DNA from: CAYMZZ01 sp044463125
Lineage (GTDB): Bacteria > Bacteroidota > Bacteroidia > Chitinophagales > Chitinophagaceae
Assembly: GCA_044463125.1 (NCBI GenBank)
Contig: JBIQMS010000002.1
Span: 62,001 to 126,000, forward strand
Length of the DNA stretch: 64,000 nucleotides
Direction of reading: 5' to 3'
A program made the translations under genes and the position numbers. Positions 36,187 to 46,700 of this stretch are shown piece by piece (the first letter of the stretch is position 1; every line of letters begins with the position of its first letter). Under the pieces are notes generated by a model. The model was given only the letters and a program-made list of their open reading frames with translations. It did not search any database and was not told the DNA's origin.

Positions 36187-37200
36187 TCAAAATTTCGGGC
36201 AATTCAACTTCTTCATATTCGGATCCGTGTATTTGCGGATATAGATCAGGGAAATTTCCACGCCTCCGCGGGAGTTGGAGGCGGCTTTGAGGGCAGATGT
36301 ATTTACATCGTACGATGCACCGAAATGCCATTCGCCGAATTCAAGACCTACATAAGGTATCAGGGCATCGCCAAAGCGGTACCAGGTGCCTAGATAAAAG
36401 TTGGTAGGATTTTCTTCGTCGTTGTTCACATTCAGGCTGAAAGCGCCACCGAGCATGGTGTTGCGGGCCTGAGCCTGCATGCTGTGGTTGGCGGCCACGT
36501 GTACGGAATTATATGTGCCAACCGGAATGCGGGCTCCACCCTGCAGGGTTACCCGCGAGTTGAGCAGGAAACTTCCTTCCTGAAAACTCTCCTTGGGCCG
36601 GTTGATATGGTACATGGAGGCGCCAAAATAGAAATTATTGTAACCATTGGTGGAACCATTGTAGATGATGCCGGCGTTGACATCAAAATAATTCAGGTTT
36701 ACCTGGCTGCTCGAAAAACTTTCCTGTGTTACGCCCGTAAAGCCCATGGGTGTGAGCTGATCCTGAAAAGTAAGCTTGGTGGTGTTGAGACGCTTATTCA
36801 TATAAGTGCCCTGAAATCCCGCGCCAATCTGGTGATAACCGTTTTCGTCCAGCGCTTTGTGATAAGCAACCGACAAGGCGTAATAGGTACTGTTAAGCGC
36901 TCCGTTGCCGGCTTTATCGCTATAGGCCATCAAACCCACACCAAACTGATCAAATTCAGGTATCCTATTCTTCATGATGCCCATATCGAAAGAGGCGGTC
37001 ATGGTGGTATAGGCATTATTGATAGTAGGCCATTGATTGCGATAGTTGGCTGCGAAGCGATAGACCCCGTCGAACTTGCCGGTCATTGCCGGGTTCATCG
37101 TCATGGGAGAAGCAAAAAATTGAGAGAAATTAGGATCCTGTGCAAAAGCCGGTATTCCCACAAAAGCGCAGACAGTCAGGGTTATAATAAGTCGTTTCAT
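36187..37200 (-). CDS. Type IX secretion membrane protein, PorP/SprF family
   Basis: 337 aa. Signal peptide (LTVCAFVGIPAFAQ) then DPNFSQFFASPMTMNPAMTGKFDG, the PorP/SprF opening, and a beta-barrel pattern to the end. In Flavobacterium SprF assists secretion of the adhesin SprB; type B sorting-domain cargo is often encoded next to such genes. No large cargo gene adjoins this one, so it is an orphan copy. Confidence 0.92.
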   Translation of the reverse strand: MKRLIITLTVCAFVGIPAFAQDPNFSQFFASPMTMNPAMTGKFDGVYRFAANYRNQWPTINNAYTTMTASFDMGIMKNRIPEFDQFGVGLMAYSDKAGNGALNSTYYALSVAYHKALDENGYHQIGAGFQGTYMNKRLNTTKLTFQDQLTPMGFTGVTQESFSSSQVNLNYFDVNAGIIYNGSTNGYNNFYFGASMYHINRPKESFQEGSFLLNSRVTLQGGARIPVGTYNSVHVAANHSMQAQARNTMLGGAFSLNVNNDEENPTNFYLGTWYRFGDALIPYVGLEFGEWHFGASYDVNTSALKAASNSRGGVEISLIYIRKYTDPNMKKLNCPKF

Positions 37201-37397
37201 CTCAGCAATTGAGTTTTTCGCTGGTTGGTAGTGAGGGGATTGACCCGGTACCGACCTAAAACGTTGCAGCTACCCGTCAAATTGCCCATGGGGGACCGCA
37301 AAACGAAATTGTAATATACAACAAAATCAAGACCCGCAAAAGACCTGTTCTGCTGCGTAGGAGAGGGGGAAGAAAATGATTTAACAGGAGTTTGTAC

Positions 37398-38048
37398 TCA
37401 CATTTGCACTTTCACGCCATAGGCCAAATCGCCCGCATCGCCCAATCCGGGCACAATATAGCCCTTGGCTGTCAATTCATCATCAATATCACCGCACCAA
37501 ATGGTAACGGATGGCTCCTCCCTTTTCACATATTCAATACCCACTGTACAGGCGATGGCTGCCACGATATGAATTTCGCGGGGCCGGCCTTCTTCCCGCA
37601 AAAAGTGAATGGTTTTTACTAAAGAAGATCCGGTAGCCAGCATGGGATCGCTGATGATAATGGTACGGTTCTCCAATTCGGGGCAGGAAATATAATCAAG
37701 GCTGATTTCGAAACTGCCATCCTTGCGGTGCTTGCGATAGGCGGAAATAAACGCATTGTCCGCCTTATCGAAAAAGTTGAGCAGGCCCTGGTGCAGCGGT
37801 AGTCCCGCACGTAGGATGGTGGCCAGCACCGGCTTCTCACTCAATACTTTGCTAACAGCTGTGCCCAGGGGTGTCTGCACTTCCTTCTCGGTAAAGGGCA
37901 GCACTTTGCTGATCTCATAGGCCGCTACTTCTCCAATGCGCTCAAGGTTGCGCCGGAATCGAAGCCGGTCTGTTTGAATTTCCACATCCCGCAATTCGCT
38001 TACCCAGTTGCTAACCAGGCTATGTTGTTCGCTAAGGTTGATAATCAT
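37398..38048 (-). CDS. upp: Uracil phosphoribosyltransferase
   Basis: 216 aa from the ATG at 38048; the frame is open to 38120 but would extend into anmK and its promoter. The PRPP loop (IISDPMLATGSSL) and the C-terminal GLGDAGDLAYG are typical. It salvages uracil to UMP. Divergent from anmK with a 70-base gap holding promoter elements for both. Confidence 0.94.
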   Translation of the reverse strand: MIINLSEQHSLVSNWVSELRDVEIQTDRLRFRRNLERIGEVAAYEISKVLPFTEKEVQTPLGTAVSKVLSEKPVLATILRAGLPLHQGLLNFFDKADNAFISAYRKHRKDGSFEISLDYISCPELENRTIIISDPMLATGSSLVKTIHFLREEGRPREIHIVAAIACTVGIEYVKREEPSVTIWCGDIDDELTAKGYIVPGLGDAGDLAYGVKVQM

Positions 38049-38062
38049 GTGCAGCGGTTTTG

Positions 38063-38094
38063 TTGGAGCCCTAATAGAGAATGGACTAATTTTG
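38063..38094 (+). promoter_or_regulatory. Promoter of anmK
   Basis: TTG (38063-38065), 21 bases, then TAATTTTG (38087-38094), an exact TAnnTTTG match. The predicted start near 38100 leaves a leader of about 19 bases before the ATG at 38119. Confidence 0.6.
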
Positions 38095-38095
38095 G

Positions 38096-38103
38096 CAAAT
38101 CTA
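38096..38103 (-). promoter_or_regulatory. -7 element for upp
   Basis: Minus-strand TAGATTTG, matching TAnnTTTG, one base away from the anmK -7 element so that the two face each other (TTTTGGCAAA). The predicted upp start lies inside the anmK -7 box, so the two promoters could not be occupied at once. No clear -33 box. Confidence 0.4.
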
Positions 38104-38118
38104 AACAAATTCAATGGC

Positions 38119-39210
38119 ATGGTTTATCGCGCTATAGGTTTAATGAGCGGGAGTTCACTCGACGGACTGGATATCGTATTTGCGGAATTTCATGAAAATG
38201 GCGGGCAATGGTCGTACAGTATAGAAGCGGCGGACTGCTATGCGTATCCGCCTGAATGGGTGGAGCGTTTGCGCAAGGCCACAGAGTTGTCGGCCCTCGA
38301 TTACCAGCTATTGCATTCGGAATATGGTCACTACCTGGGCAAGGAAGTCAATCGTTTTATTGCTGCCCATCATCTTTCCTATAAAGTTGCGCTGATAGCG
38401 TCCCACGGCCATACCAGTTTCCATTTGCCCGGCAGGGGAATGACCGCTCAGTTGGGAGATGGCGCTGCCATAGCTGCAGAAACGGGTTTGCCGGTGGTAT
38501 CGGATCTGCGTGCGATGGACCTGGCCCTGGGCGGGCAGGGTGCGCCTATTGTGCCCATTGGAGAAAGATTGCTGTGGGAGGGCTATGATTATTTTCTGAA
38601 CCTCGGTGGAATCGCCAATATTTCCGCCAATCGCAATCCCTATATTGCCTTCGATATTTGCCCGGCCAATCGCGTGCTCAATATGCTGGCCGCGGAAAAG
38701 GGACAGGAATATGATGCAGGTGGAATACTGGCCGCCGGCGGGCAATTGAGGAACGATTTAGTAGAGAAACTGAATGCGCTGGATTATTATGAAAAGCCCT
38801 GGCCTAAATCACTGGGCAATGAATGGGGTACCGATGTGGTATATCCATTGCTTCAATCTTCCGGTTATTCTGTTGAAGATCAACTCCGTTGTTGTGTAGA
38901 GCATATCGCTATGCAGGTAAGAAGTTCGATTACAAAATTGCGTGAGCAGGCAGGCATTCAATCCGAACAGAAATTATTGGTGACAGGCGGCGGCGCCTTT
39001 AACGATTTTCTGATAGCCCGGCTGGATGCGTTATTGCGTGCACAGCAAACAGAAATCGTGATTCCCGACAAAAGCCTTGTTCAATACAAAGAAGCCCTGA
39101 TCATGGCGCTGATAGGTATTCTGCGCTGGCGCGAAGAAGTGAATGTGTTGTCGTCGGTAACAGGAAGCCGGAAAGATTCGGTGGGAGGAGCGATGTGGAT
39201 GGGGCAGTGA
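38119..39210 (+). CDS. anmK: Anhydro-N-acetylmuramic acid kinase
   Basis: 363 aa from the ATG at 38119, giving YRAIGLMSGSSLDGLDI at the N-terminus as in AnmK. ASHGHTSFH and TGGGAFN are further family marks. It phosphorylates 1,6-anhydroMurNAc during cell-wall recycling. The TGA stop is the first triplet of a 38-bp perfect inverted repeat shared with the convergent response regulator gene. Confidence 0.94.
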   Translation: MVYRAIGLMSGSSLDGLDIVFAEFHENGGQWSYSIEAADCYAYPPEWVERLRKATELSALDYQLLHSEYGHYLGKEVNRFIAAHHLSYKVALIASHGHTSFHLPGRGMTAQLGDGAAIAAETGLPVVSDLRAMDLALGGQGAPIVPIGERLLWEGYDYFLNLGGIANISANRNPYIAFDICPANRVLNMLAAEKGQEYDAGGILAAGGQLRNDLVEKLNALDYYEKPWPKSLGNEWGTDVVYPLLQSSGYSVEDQLRCCVEHIAMQVRSSITKLREQAGIQSEQKLLVTGGGAFNDFLIARLDALLRAQQTEIVIPDKSLVQYKEALIMALIGILRWREEVNVLSSVTGSRKDSVGGAMWMGQ

Positions 39211-39420
39211 GGAACGTGAATCGTGAGGCGTGAATCGTGAGGCGTGAATCGTGAGGCGTGAGTTTTGGGAGACGTGGGCAATGTTTTATGGATAGGGTTT
39301 AATGTTGGGGATGTAACAAAAACTAGAGATCGCTAATTCAACTTTAAATAATTAGACTCTAAACTTCGCCTGGTAATTCATCCGCCTCACGATTCACGCC
39401 TCACGATTCACGTTCCTCAC
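39207..39420. repeat. 38-bp perfect inverted repeat containing both stop codons
   Basis: Arms 39207-39244 and 39383-39420 are exact reverse complements built of GTGAATCGTGAGGC words. The left arm begins with the anmK TGA and the right arm ends at the regulator's stop. The loop (138 bases) has no gene. Probably a bidirectional transcription end. Confidence 0.85.
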
Positions 39421-40169
39421 AATCCAAGTACTTGCTTCAGCTTCCCATATCCCCCACGGCTCACGGGTATCTTGGCTCCGGTTCTTAGCACGGCCACATG
39501 GCTGTCTTTTTCGTAAGGATCTATGCGTGTGATTTGCTGGATATTGATGATATAAGAGCGATGGGCACGCACAAACTGATGCCCGTCGAGAAGCTGTTCG
39601 AAATAAGCCATGGTTTTATTCTTCAGGAAATAGCCTTCGGCCGTATGAATCTTCACATAATCATCCGCCGCTTCCAGGTAGAATACATCATGCACGGGGA
39701 TGATCTTGATCTTGCTGCCATTTTTTACCACGATACGATTATTTTGTACGGGTGATTGGGCGGCAGTTTCCAGCAACTCTTTGGTTTCTGTTTCCTGTTG
39801 CATGCGCGGGCTCTCGGCCCATTTGGTGAGGGCACGATCAAATCGCTCCTGGTTAAAGGGTTTGAGCAGGTAATCCACCGCATGCGCTTCAAAAGCCCGG
39901 ATGGCGTATTCATCGAATGCCGTGGTGAATATTACAGAGGGCGGCTGCTCAATTAGCTCCAGCATTTCAAAGCCGTTGATCTTGGGCATCTGGATATCGA
40001 GAAAAATCAGGTCGGGTTGCCATTGCTGTATGGCTTTCACACCCTCGAAGCCATCGCCACATTCTGCCACAATCTGCAGTTCCGGATGCGCCTGCAGGTA
40101 CTCTTTCACAATGCCACGGGCCAAAGGCTCATCTTCTATAAGAATGACTTTTGTAGGATTATTCGTCAT
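39417..40169 (-). CDS. LytTR-family response regulator
   Basis: 250 aa from the ATG at 40169; the longer frame to 40217 starts inside the kinase gene. Receiver domain with the phosphoacceptor D58 (LIFLDIQMPK) and a C-terminal LytTR DNA-binding domain (FVRAHRSYIINIQQI...IPVSRGGYGKLKQVL). It overlaps the upstream sensor kinase gene by 11 bases, so the pair are partners. Confidence 0.94.
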   Translation of the reverse strand: MTNNPTKVILIEDEPLARGIVKEYLQAHPELQIVAECGDGFEGVKAIQQWQPDLIFLDIQMPKINGFEMLELIEQPPSVIFTTAFDEYAIRAFEAHAVDYLLKPFNQERFDRALTKWAESPRMQQETETKELLETAAQSPVQNNRIVVKNGSKIKIIPVHDVFYLEAADDYVKIHTAEGYFLKNKTMAYFEQLLDGHQFVRAHRSYIINIQQITRIDPYEKDSHVAVLRTGAKIPVSRGGYGKLKQVLGL

Positions 40170-41259
40170 GATCAATGATTGTTTTTGGGGATTCTGTTTT
40201 TTCTTTTTTCTCTGCAACGGGTGGGGGTTGGGGTATGCGAACCCGGGTTATGAATGTTTCCTCATGGGTACTGGTCTTCAATAAATCGGCGCGTGTAAAA
40301 AGGAGGTATAACCTTCTTTGTACGGATTTCAGTCCAAACCCTGTGCCTTTTTTGGGAGAAGCCGTTTCAGGATCAAAGGGATTGCTCACTTCTACCATCA
40401 GGTCCTGCTGGTCGAGATAAGTCTTTACCTCAATAACGGTTTCACCCACGGTATCATAGAGTCCGAACTTGATGGCGTTTTCAACAATAGGCTGCAAGAG
40501 CAGCGCGGGCATTTTCATGGCCAGGGTGTTTTCGTCTACGCTCACCTGGGTAGATAGGCGGTTGCCAAACCGCACTTTTTCTATATCGAGATAAAGCTGC
40601 AGGTACTGCAATTCTTCCTGCAGGTTCACCCATTGCGTTTCTTCTTTCTTGAGCGTACCACGCAGAAAGTCCGACAACTGCTGCACCATCTTGCGGGCTT
40701 CCATCGGGCGTACACCTATCAGGGCATTGATACTGTTGAGGCTGTTGAACAGAAAATGCGGCTGCAATTGTTGCCGCAATTTATAGAGTTCCGCATCGCG
40801 CGCCAGTTTTTCCGCGTCTGCTTTTCGGCTTTCCGTTTCTTTTTGTTCAAACCAGCTATGCCAGTTAATAGCCAGCATGGCCACAATACCTACCACCAAA
40901 ACGCCAATGCTAAAGCGGATGATCAGCGATTTGTTCAGGAAGCTTTCATAGTCGAAGAACCGGTCCAGCACAAGGCCCAACAGCCATCTGTCGATGGCCA
41001 GCCAAAAGCCGGTAAGCACCAGGCACATGATGATCAGGTTCAGGAACTGTTCACGTCCTGGCAAATAATAGCGAATGGTATTCATGATCAGCAGGCAAAA
41101 CGCCAGCAGGGTCAGATTACTGATGAGGCTATCGGCGATAGCGGCGCGAAGCGGCATGTTGAACCAATAGAGCAGCAGCGCATGATCCATCATCAGCAAT
41201 AACCAGCCGATGGTGAAGATGACGAGAAATCTGCGTGTGGCAAATGGTGATTCAGACAT
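40159..41259 (-). CDS. LytS/YehU-type sensor histidine kinase
   Basis: 366 aa. Four membrane segments (about 10-150), then the His_kinase domain with LQPHFLFNSLNSINALI containing the phosphohistidine and a degenerate HATPase at the end (GTGFGLKSVQRRL). The cue is unknown; partner kinases of LytTR regulators often respond to envelope changes or metabolites. It lies 7 bases after the DUF4288 gene. Confidence 0.93.
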   Translation of the reverse strand: MSESPFATRRFLVIFTIGWLLLMMDHALLLYWFNMPLRAAIADSLISNLTLLAFCLLIMNTIRYYLPGREQFLNLIIMCLVLTGFWLAIDRWLLGLVLDRFFDYESFLNKSLIIRFSIGVLVVGIVAMLAINWHSWFEQKETESRKADAEKLARDAELYKLRQQLQPHFLFNSLNSINALIGVRPMEARKMVQQLSDFLRGTLKKEETQWVNLQEELQYLQLYLDIEKVRFGNRLSTQVSVDENTLAMKMPALLLQPIVENAIKFGLYDTVGETVIEVKTYLDQQDLMVEVSNPFDPETASPKKGTGFGLKSVQRRLYLLFTRADLLKTSTHEETFITRVRIPQPPPVAEKKEKTESPKTIIDHDE

Positions 41260-41266
41260 GTTGCTA

Positions 41267-41626
41267 TCAGGCCAGCTTCAATAGCTGGTGCGTGGGGCCA
41301 AAGAACAGGTTCTTGGCTTTTTGGTGAATAGTGTGGATATAGGCGTCGGCATTCTCCCTTTCCTCAATCCGGGAATAGAGTTCGGCGCCATCAATCAGGT
41401 CGCGCAACTGGTAGAGCTCACTCACATTGATAAACTCCCAGCGCACCAGTTGCTCTTTGCGGTTGTAAAAGCTATCCTCTTCCTGCCGGGCGATGGCGTA
41501 GGCTTTGCGAAATGCATCTTCTTTATTGCGACCGCCTACAAGGCGTAGTTGCTCGTCGAACTGTGGTGTATGTTCGCCATCACCACAAACAATTCGAAAG
41601 ACCAGTTTTGCGAGATACCAGTTCAT
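41267..41626 (-). CDS. DUF4288 domain protein
   Basis: 119 aa, soluble. MNWYLAKLVFRIVCGDGEHTPQFDEQLRLV with DAFRKAYAIARQEE is the DUF4288 pattern. Function unknown. First gene of a unit with the LytS/LytTR pair. Confidence 0.82.
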   Translation of the reverse strand: MNWYLAKLVFRIVCGDGEHTPQFDEQLRLVGGRNKEDAFRKAYAIARQEEDSFYNRKEQLVRWEFINVSELYQLRDLIDGAELYSRIEERENADAYIHTIHQKAKNLFFGPTHQLLKLA

Positions 41627-41797
41627 AAGATGAGGTGTTGTTTGGTTGTTGAATCGTTGATTCGTTTATTTGTTTATTTGAGAATTTGATTATTTGTTTG
41701 GCTTATCAGGATACTCATATATTGCTCCATACCACTATTCCGAAAACCTCACTAAACGACCCAACAAATACCCAAATTCTCAAATCACCAAATCAAC
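41627..41797. repeat. Mirrored TTTGTTTATTTG / CAAATTCTCAAAT words
   Basis: GTTGTTGAATCGTTG and TTTGTTTATTTGAG on the left (41642-41700) are mirrored by CAACAAATACCCAAATTCTC (41760-41785) on the right. No gene. Confidence 0.55.
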
Positions 41798-42592
41798 TCA
41801 ATAGCTTTTTATCTCCATTCCCCCAAAAACCATCGTTCCTCTGATGACCAGAGTGCGTGCGGGGGATTCGTTGCTGGGCATTATTTTTCTTTTGTCGCCG
41901 ATGCCGCCAAAAATGGTGACGGCTTCGGAGCGGATGGCCCAGTTGGAGGGTACTACCAGGGTGGCGCCACCAAAAATGGCGGTTACATCCACAACGGCGG
42001 GGCTGGTCATATCGGCCTGCGTAAGGTCTATTTCACATCCACCAAATATGTTCACGAGTTCGCCACCTTTGAAATGTTTCGACAGAATTACCTTCTTGGC
42101 TCCACTAAATATACAGGTGCTTTTCACGACATCATCTTCCGTATATTCCCGGTCGCCTTCCAGATAGCTTTCACCCGTACTGCCCAGTTCGCCTTTTTTC
42201 TCTTCACGGCAGACCTGCCAGTTGCGACCACGGGCACGGATCAGAAACAGGAAACCGATAATGATCAGGATAATGGGCCAGATATGCCGCCGGATCTGGC
42301 CTTCCAGCACAAATTCATTGAGCAAAAAAGCGCCGCCAATAAGCACGGGTACAAACCAGCCCCCATCGCGAAAGCCTTTTTTGATTCCGATAAAAAGACC
42401 AATGGCAATCAGCAGCATCTGCCAGCTAAAAAGCCAGCGGGGCACGGGAACACCCATGCTGCGGGCCAGGGCTATGCCACCTACAACGAGCAGGAAAATG
42501 CCCGTCCATACATGCCCGGTACTATCGCTACGTCTCCGGTAATCTTCTTGCGGCCTGTTGGGTGCTTCGCGGTATTCTTTGTAATCGCTCAT
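41798..42592 (-). CDS. LiaF-like envelope-stress membrane protein
   Basis: 264 aa. Four membrane segments in residues 28-125 (a LiaI/LiaF-type transmembrane domain), then a soluble C-terminal beta domain (CIFSGAKKVILSKHFKGGELVNIFGGCEIDLTQAD...VTAIFGGATLVVP). In Firmicutes LiaF restrains the LiaRS system; the Bacteroidota role is unknown. Its position upstream of the LytS/LytTR pair suggests a functional link. Confidence 0.85.
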   Translation of the reverse strand: MSDYKEYREAPNRPQEDYRRRSDSTGHVWTGIFLLVVGGIALARSMGVPVPRWLFSWQMLLIAIGLFIGIKKGFRDGGWFVPVLIGGAFLLNEFVLEGQIRRHIWPIILIIIGFLFLIRARGRNWQVCREEKKGELGSTGESYLEGDREYTEDDVVKSTCIFSGAKKVILSKHFKGGELVNIFGGCEIDLTQADMTSPAVVDVTAIFGGATLVVPSNWAIRSEAVTIFGGIGDKRKIMPSNESPARTLVIRGTMVFGGMEIKSY

Positions 42593-42773
42593 AACTGTGT
42601 TATAATGATGATGTAAAACTAAGACAGCATGCGTCCAAATGCAAGCCAGTAAAGGCTTTTGGGCGCCATTTCTCGGTAAAGGGAGGATAAGGGGCGGCGA
42701 ATGACCGGCCGTATTTTCGGATTTCTCCGGCTCTGTGCCGAATTCAGTTTAGGGTCCGATCATGGCAGGGTAC

Positions 42774-43469
42774 TCAACGGGTCAATAGCCAGGGCAAAAT
42801 ATCGGAAAGTTTTTCGGCCTGGTGAAATTTGGGATGGTCAATATGGTGATCCACTTTTTCGTGATCCCAGGTAATATGATAGGGAATGTGTACCGCATGC
42901 CCGCCAATGGCCAGCACGGGCAGCACATCGGATTTAAGTGAGTTTCCAATCATCAGAAAATGATCCGGGTCGATATCCAAATGGCGTATCAGTTTTTCAT
43001 AATCTTTCTCCTGCTTGTCCGACATGATCTCGATATGATGGAAATAATGTTCGAGCCCCGATTTTTTCAGTTTTCTTTCCTGGTCCAGCAAATCACCTTT
43101 GGTAGCCACAACCAGCCGGTATTTTCCGAACAACGATTTTAAAACCGATTCTACATCATCCAGCAATTCAATATTACGACCCAGCAGGTCCTTGCCATAT
43201 TCAATGGCTTTTTCAATGACCGATATATGCACCGTATTGCGCGAAACCCGTAAAGCCGTTTCCACCATTGAGAGCATAAACCCCTTTACCCCATAACCAT
43301 AAAGCGCCAGGTTCTGTATTTCCGTCTTGAAAAGCTCCTGCGAAGCGGTATGATGCGGCACGTAGTCCTGCAAAAGATTACAGAACTTCTCTTCCGTTTC
43401 GCGGAAATAAGGCTCGTTTACCCAAAGCGTATCGTCGGCATCGAAAGCGATTACGGAAAACTGGTTCAT
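42774..43469 (-). CDS. HAD-superfamily hydrolase
   Basis: 231 aa. Motif I FDADDTLW (nucleophile D10), a helical cap, motif II VVATKGD and motif IV MIGNSLKSD. A soluble phosphatase of YjjG/5'-nucleotidase style; substrate unknown. Stands alone, preceded by a repeat block. Confidence 0.9.
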   Translation of the reverse strand: MNQFSVIAFDADDTLWVNEPYFRETEEKFCNLLQDYVPHHTASQELFKTEIQNLALYGYGVKGFMLSMVETALRVSRNTVHISVIEKAIEYGKDLLGRNIELLDDVESVLKSLFGKYRLVVATKGDLLDQERKLKKSGLEHYFHHIEIMSDKQEKDYEKLIRHLDIDPDHFLMIGNSLKSDVLPVLAIGGHAVHIPYHITWDHEKVDHHIDHPKFHQAEKLSDILPWLLTR

Positions 43470-43715
43470 TGTTGAATTGTTGAATCGTTGAAATGTTGAA
43501 TTGTTGAGTTGTTGAGTTGTTGAGTTGTTGTTTTTTGAATCGTATAATGCGCAAAATCTGTTTTGCTGTAAATCAAGGACAATTTACTCAATTATGAACA
43601 GGTCGGCTCCCCTTTAAACCGAATACTTAAAACTAATCACTAAAAACTTACAACGTAATACGTAGAACGTATAACGTAAAACGTCCTATCTTTCCCACCC
43701 TAAATGTATCTGCAA
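43470..43715. repeat. TTGTTGAATTG and ACGTAATACGT repeats
   Basis: Nine or so TTGTTGA words (43470-43528), then ACTTAAAACTAATCAC and ACGTAATACGTAGAACG runs (43624-43683) leading to the next start codon. The left word class has no clear mirror here. No gene. Confidence 0.55.
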
Positions 43716-46700
43716 ATGAAACGCAACCATTGGCTGCTCGCTACCTTATTGGCCACTACCCTTACTGCACAGGCTCAGGAAAAAAAATCGGATAAGAAAT
43801 GGGATGTAAACGCCCCGGAAGGTCCTCATAAGCTGGTACAGTTTACGACCAGCGAAGGCACCTGGATGAACCTGGATCTTTCGCCCGATGGCAAGACCAT
43901 TGTTTTTGACCTGCTGGGCGATTTGTACAGTATGCCGGTAACAGGAGGCAAAGCCAGCCTGCTGCGTGGTGGTCATGCCCTGGAAGTGCAGCCCCGGTTC
44001 AGTCCGGATGGAAAGCAGATACTCTTTACCTCCGATGCCGGCGGAGGCGACAATATCTGGGTGATGAATGCCGATGGATCGGAAGCGCGACAGATCACGA
44101 AAGAAAATTTCCGTCTCCTCAACAATGCGAGCTGGTCGCCCGATGGGGATTATATTGTTGCACGCAAGCATTTCACCTCATCGCGATCGTTGGGTGCGGG
44201 TGAGATATGGTTGTATCATACCAGTGGTGGTAGTGGTGTGCAGCTTACGCGTCGTAAAAATGATCAGCAGGATGTGAACGAGCCCGTGGTTTCGCCCGAT
44301 GGACGCTATGTTTATTTCAGTGAGGATATGTATCCCGGCGGATTCTTTCAGTACAATAAGGACCCCAATAACCAGATTTTTGTTATTCGCCGCTATGATC
44401 GTGAAAAAGGACAAATTGAAAATGTAACGGGTGGCCCTGGTGGCGCCGTTCGACCCCAGCTTTCGCGCAGCGGCAAATTCCTGGCATTTATCAAGCGGGT
44501 GCGTACGCAAAGCGTGTTGTTCATTCGCGATCTGCAAAGTGGACTGGAATGGCCAGTATACGATGCGCTTTCCAAGGACCAGCAGGAAGCCTGGAGCATT
44601 TTTGGTTTATACACCGGCTATGCTTTTACACCCGACGATCAGCATATCATCATCTGGAGCAATGGAAAGATCATGCGCATCAATTTGCAGGGAGTGAACC
44701 AGGCCACGGAGATTCCTTTTACCTGTGAAGTAAAGCAAAAGGTTTACGATGCCGTGCGCTTTCAACAGGAACTGGATCCATCAAACTTTCAACCCAAAGT
44801 AATCCGCCATGCCAGCACTTCGCCCGACGGAAAATGGCTTTTGTATAATGCGGCCGGGTACCTCTACCGCATGGATCTTTCCAATGGCCGCTCAGTGCGA
44901 CTGACCGTTCCCGGAATAAAGGGTTATGAGAACGCGGGTTTTGAAATGGAACCTGCCTTTTCTCCCGATGGGAAAACAGTGGTGTACATCACCTGGCACG
45001 ATACAACCGGTGGTGCTGTGTACAGCATCAACCTCCTGGGTCGGCCGCAGCCGGTAAAACTAACCAAAGAAAAAGGCATCTATCGTCAACCCTCTTTTTC
45101 ACCTGATGGAAAATGGTTGGTTTACCGCCGCGAAGGAAGCAGCAATGGCCTTGGCGAAGCTTATACCTCCAAACCCGGAATCTACTATATGCCCGCAACC
45201 GGAGGCGAATCGAAATTTATCAGGGCAGGTGGCGACGCGCCCGTATTTGATCACCAGGGAGAAAGAATCTATTACCAGGCTGGTAGCGGATTGTACAGTT
45301 GCCGGCTGGATGGAGAAGATGAGCGCCAACTCGTGAAAAGCACTTATGGTTTGCAATTCACCGTTTCGCCCAATGGCAAATGGATCGCTTTTACGGATTT
45401 GCACAAAGCCTATATGGCGGCTTATCCGCAGGTAGGCAAAACCATTGACCTCAATAGTAGTACCAGTGATTTTCCGGTAAAGCAGGTTTCGCGCGATGCG
45501 GGCTACAATTTGCACTGGAGTGGCGATGGACAAAGCCTGCATTACACAATCGGCAATCAATATTTTTCGATTGCTTTGAAAGACCGGTTTTCATTTCTTG
45601 GACAAACACCTGATTCGGCTTTCAAAATACCGGAGCAGGGTAGGGAAATCAGTCTTACCCTACCGATTGACAAGCCCAAAGGTTTGATAGCGCTCACCAA
45701 CGCGCGCATCATTACCATGCGCGGCGATGAAGTAATTGAAAATGCAACGGTGCTGATTGAAAACAATAGGATAAAAGCGATCGGTACTTCAGTGGCTATA
45801 CCTGCCGGAACAAAGCGGATTGATTGTGCCGGCAAGACCATTATGCCAGGCTTTATTGACGCGCATGCACATGCCGGGCATTTCCGTAGCGGCATCACAC
45901 CCCAGCAGCACTGGCCTTATTTTGCGAATATGGCTTATGGGGTTACGGCCATCCACGATCCCAGTGCCAACAGCGAAATGGTATTCGCGCAAAGCGAATT
46001 GGTGAAGGCCGGAGCCATCACCGGTCCCCGTGTGTTTTCAACGGGCACCATCCTGTATGGTGCCGACGGCAACTTCAAAGCTGTGATCAATTCGCTGGAA
46101 GATGCACGCAGCGCCCTTCGCCGCACCCAGTCATTTGGCGCTTTTTCGGTGAAGAGCTATAACCAGCCCCGCCGTGAACAACGACAAATGGTGATACAGG
46201 CCGCACGAGAACTGCAAATGGAAGTAGTTCCCGAAGGAGGTTCTTTTTTCTACCATAACCTCAGTATGATTCTGGATGGGCATACCACCATTGAACACAA
46301 TGTTCCCATCGCTCCACTCTTTGATGATATGCTTCAGCTTTGGAAACATTCGCAAACGGCTTATACACCTACCTTGATCGTGAACTATGCTTCGGTGAGT
46401 GGGGAATATTACTGGTATCAGCATAGTAATGTGTGGGAGAAAGAAAGACTGCTTCGTTTCACACCACGATCGGTGGTGGATACGCGCAGTCGTCACCGCA
46501 CCATGTTGCCGGAGGAAGAATATACCAACGGGCATATTCTCACCTCGCAAAGTTTGAAGAAATTAATGGACAATGGTGTGAAAGTGAATATGGGCGCCCA
46601 TGGACAATTGCAGGGGCTTGGCGTACACTGGGAAATCTGGATGATGCAGCAGGGCGGCATGACCAATCACCAGGCGCTGCAAACTGCTACCATCAACCCG

